From Spirochaetota bacterium (GTDB taxonomy: Bacteria; Spirochaetota; B62-G9; DRHN01), in the NCBI GenBank assembly GCA_011049595.1, contig DRHN01000314.1:1-32818 (forward strand): 32,818 bases of DNA. The letters are read 5' to 3'. The notes under the pieces were generated by a model. That model made no database searches and was not told where the DNA came from. It saw only the letters and a program-made list of their open reading frames with translations. A program made the translations under genes and the position numbers. Positions 32,587 to 32,818 of this stretch are shown in pieces. The stretch's first letter is position 1. Every line of letters starts with the position of its first letter.

Positions 32587-32756
32587 ATTAGTTCTTGGTG
32601 AACAATTGGCATTTTTACTTTAACTAAGTATTCTTAAGATTAGCAATTATGAAAATATAAACAGTTAAATAGAACTAATTAGTCGCGGTGAAACGGCTCA
32701 ATTTAGTGAATTTGTGATTTATTCACAAAGAACTAATTTGTAAACCTAATTAGTTC
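32587..32756. promoter_or_regulatory. Cluster of four GAACTAATT operator-like sites
   Basis: GAACTAATT occurs at 32672-32680 and 32730-32738 (+) and as AATTAGTTC at 32587-32595 and 32748-32756. Two sites extend to GAACTAATTAG (32672-32682; reverse at 32746-32756), nearly the full palindrome GAACTAATTAGTTC. An extra AACTAA lies at 32622-32627. ROK-family repressors such as XylR of Firmicutes bind TTAGTT/AACTAA-type half-sites, so a ROK-like regulator is a candidate. Confidence 0.5.
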
Positions 32757-32802
32757 GAAATTTCAAAAGCTTGAAATAACTTGATAAAGGAGGCGCTGAT
32801 TT

Positions 32803-32818
32803 ATGCCACCTGCCGATG
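32803..32818 (+). CDS. Start of an unknown gene, cut by the right edge
   Basis: ATG 32803 follows AAAGGAGG (32786-32793) with ~9-nt spacing; only the codons for MPPAD are visible. Placed directly after a cluster of operator-like sites, it may be a regulated transport or catabolic gene or the regulator itself. Nothing can be said about its product. Confidence 0.55.

Larger units (their letters stand above)
32382..32802. other. 421-bp divergent regulatory region at the right edge
   Basis: AT-rich, with no credible gene. It contains the promoter of the leftward PLP-enzyme operon (32480-32509), four GAACTAATT sites (32587-32756), an inverted repeat TTTGTGA/TCACAAA (32711-32717 and 32723-32729) and another, ATTTCAA/TTGAAAT (32760-32766 and 32771-32777). 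AAAGGAGG at 32786-32793 serves the gene that starts at 32803. The density of symmetric sites just before a new gene suggests tight control. Confidence 0.6.

Noticed and set aside
32711-32729. TTTGTGA/TCACAAA inverted repeat considered as a CRP site
   Set aside because: TGTGA and TCACA are 5 bp apart rather than 6, so it does not fit the CRP consensus; kept only as an unassigned inverted repeat.

Overview
The window is about 32.8 kb of bacterial chromosome with moderate GC. It is almost entirely catabolic and transport genes. I see no rRNA, tRNA, CRISPR array, intact transposase, integrase or phage gene. The organism cannot be named from the sequence. A corrinoid-dependent methyltransferase pair at the left edge points to an anaerobe. 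The binding proteins start with hydrophobic signal peptides that have no lipobox cysteine, which fits a diderm host better than a Gram-positive one. An uncultured spirochaete-like or similar anaerobe is my guess, at low confidence.

Left part (1-6.9 kb, + strand). The tail of an MttB-type trimethylamine methyltransferase is followed by a truncated corrinoid protein. Next comes a complete PotABCD-type polyamine/amino-compound ABC importer behind a near-consensus sigma-70 promoter. After potD there is a patch of gene debris: an internally deleted AEC-family transporter and the last ~35 codons of an E1-alpha (thiamine-diphosphate dehydrogenase) gene. A zinc alcohol dehydrogenase of the butanediol dehydrogenase type follows.

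Middle left (6.9-15.6 kb, - strand). An apparent eight-gene operon is read leftwards from a TTGACA-16-TAGAAT promoter near 15.75 kb: CUT1 binding protein, two permeases, ATPase, amidohydrolase/deacetylase, SMP-30-type lactonase, SDR dehydrogenase and a cytoplasmic FG-GAP-like propeller protein. It looks like uptake plus stepwise oxidation and hydrolysis of a polyol or sugar-like compound, possibly acylated.

Middle right (16-23 kb). A second SDR (+) stands across a 445-bp divergent region. Then come an NHL-repeat propeller and two tandem phosphotriesterase-family paralogues of identical length (all -), a class III aminotransferase (+), and a VOC protein made of two nearly identical halves (+).

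Right part (23.3-32.8 kb). E1-alpha, E1-beta and E2 of an acetoin/2-oxoacid dehydrogenase complex are on the + strand, with a CUT1 binding protein and two permeases inserted between E1-beta and E2. Neither an ATPase for this importer nor an E3 is in the window. Facing them on the - strand are a cyclase-family hydrolase and a D-serine dehydratase/D-threonine aldolase-like PLP enzyme. The last 0.4 kb is a regulatory region with four copies of GAACTAATT, ending at the first codons of a new + strand gene. A fifth copy lies just upstream of the CUT1 binding protein at 25.5 kb, so the two may share a regulator.

Taken together this looks like a catabolic island: three importers feeding a set of dehydrogenases, hydrolases, an aminotransferase and a dehydrogenase complex that would yield acyl-CoA. 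The actual substrates cannot be read from sequence alone.
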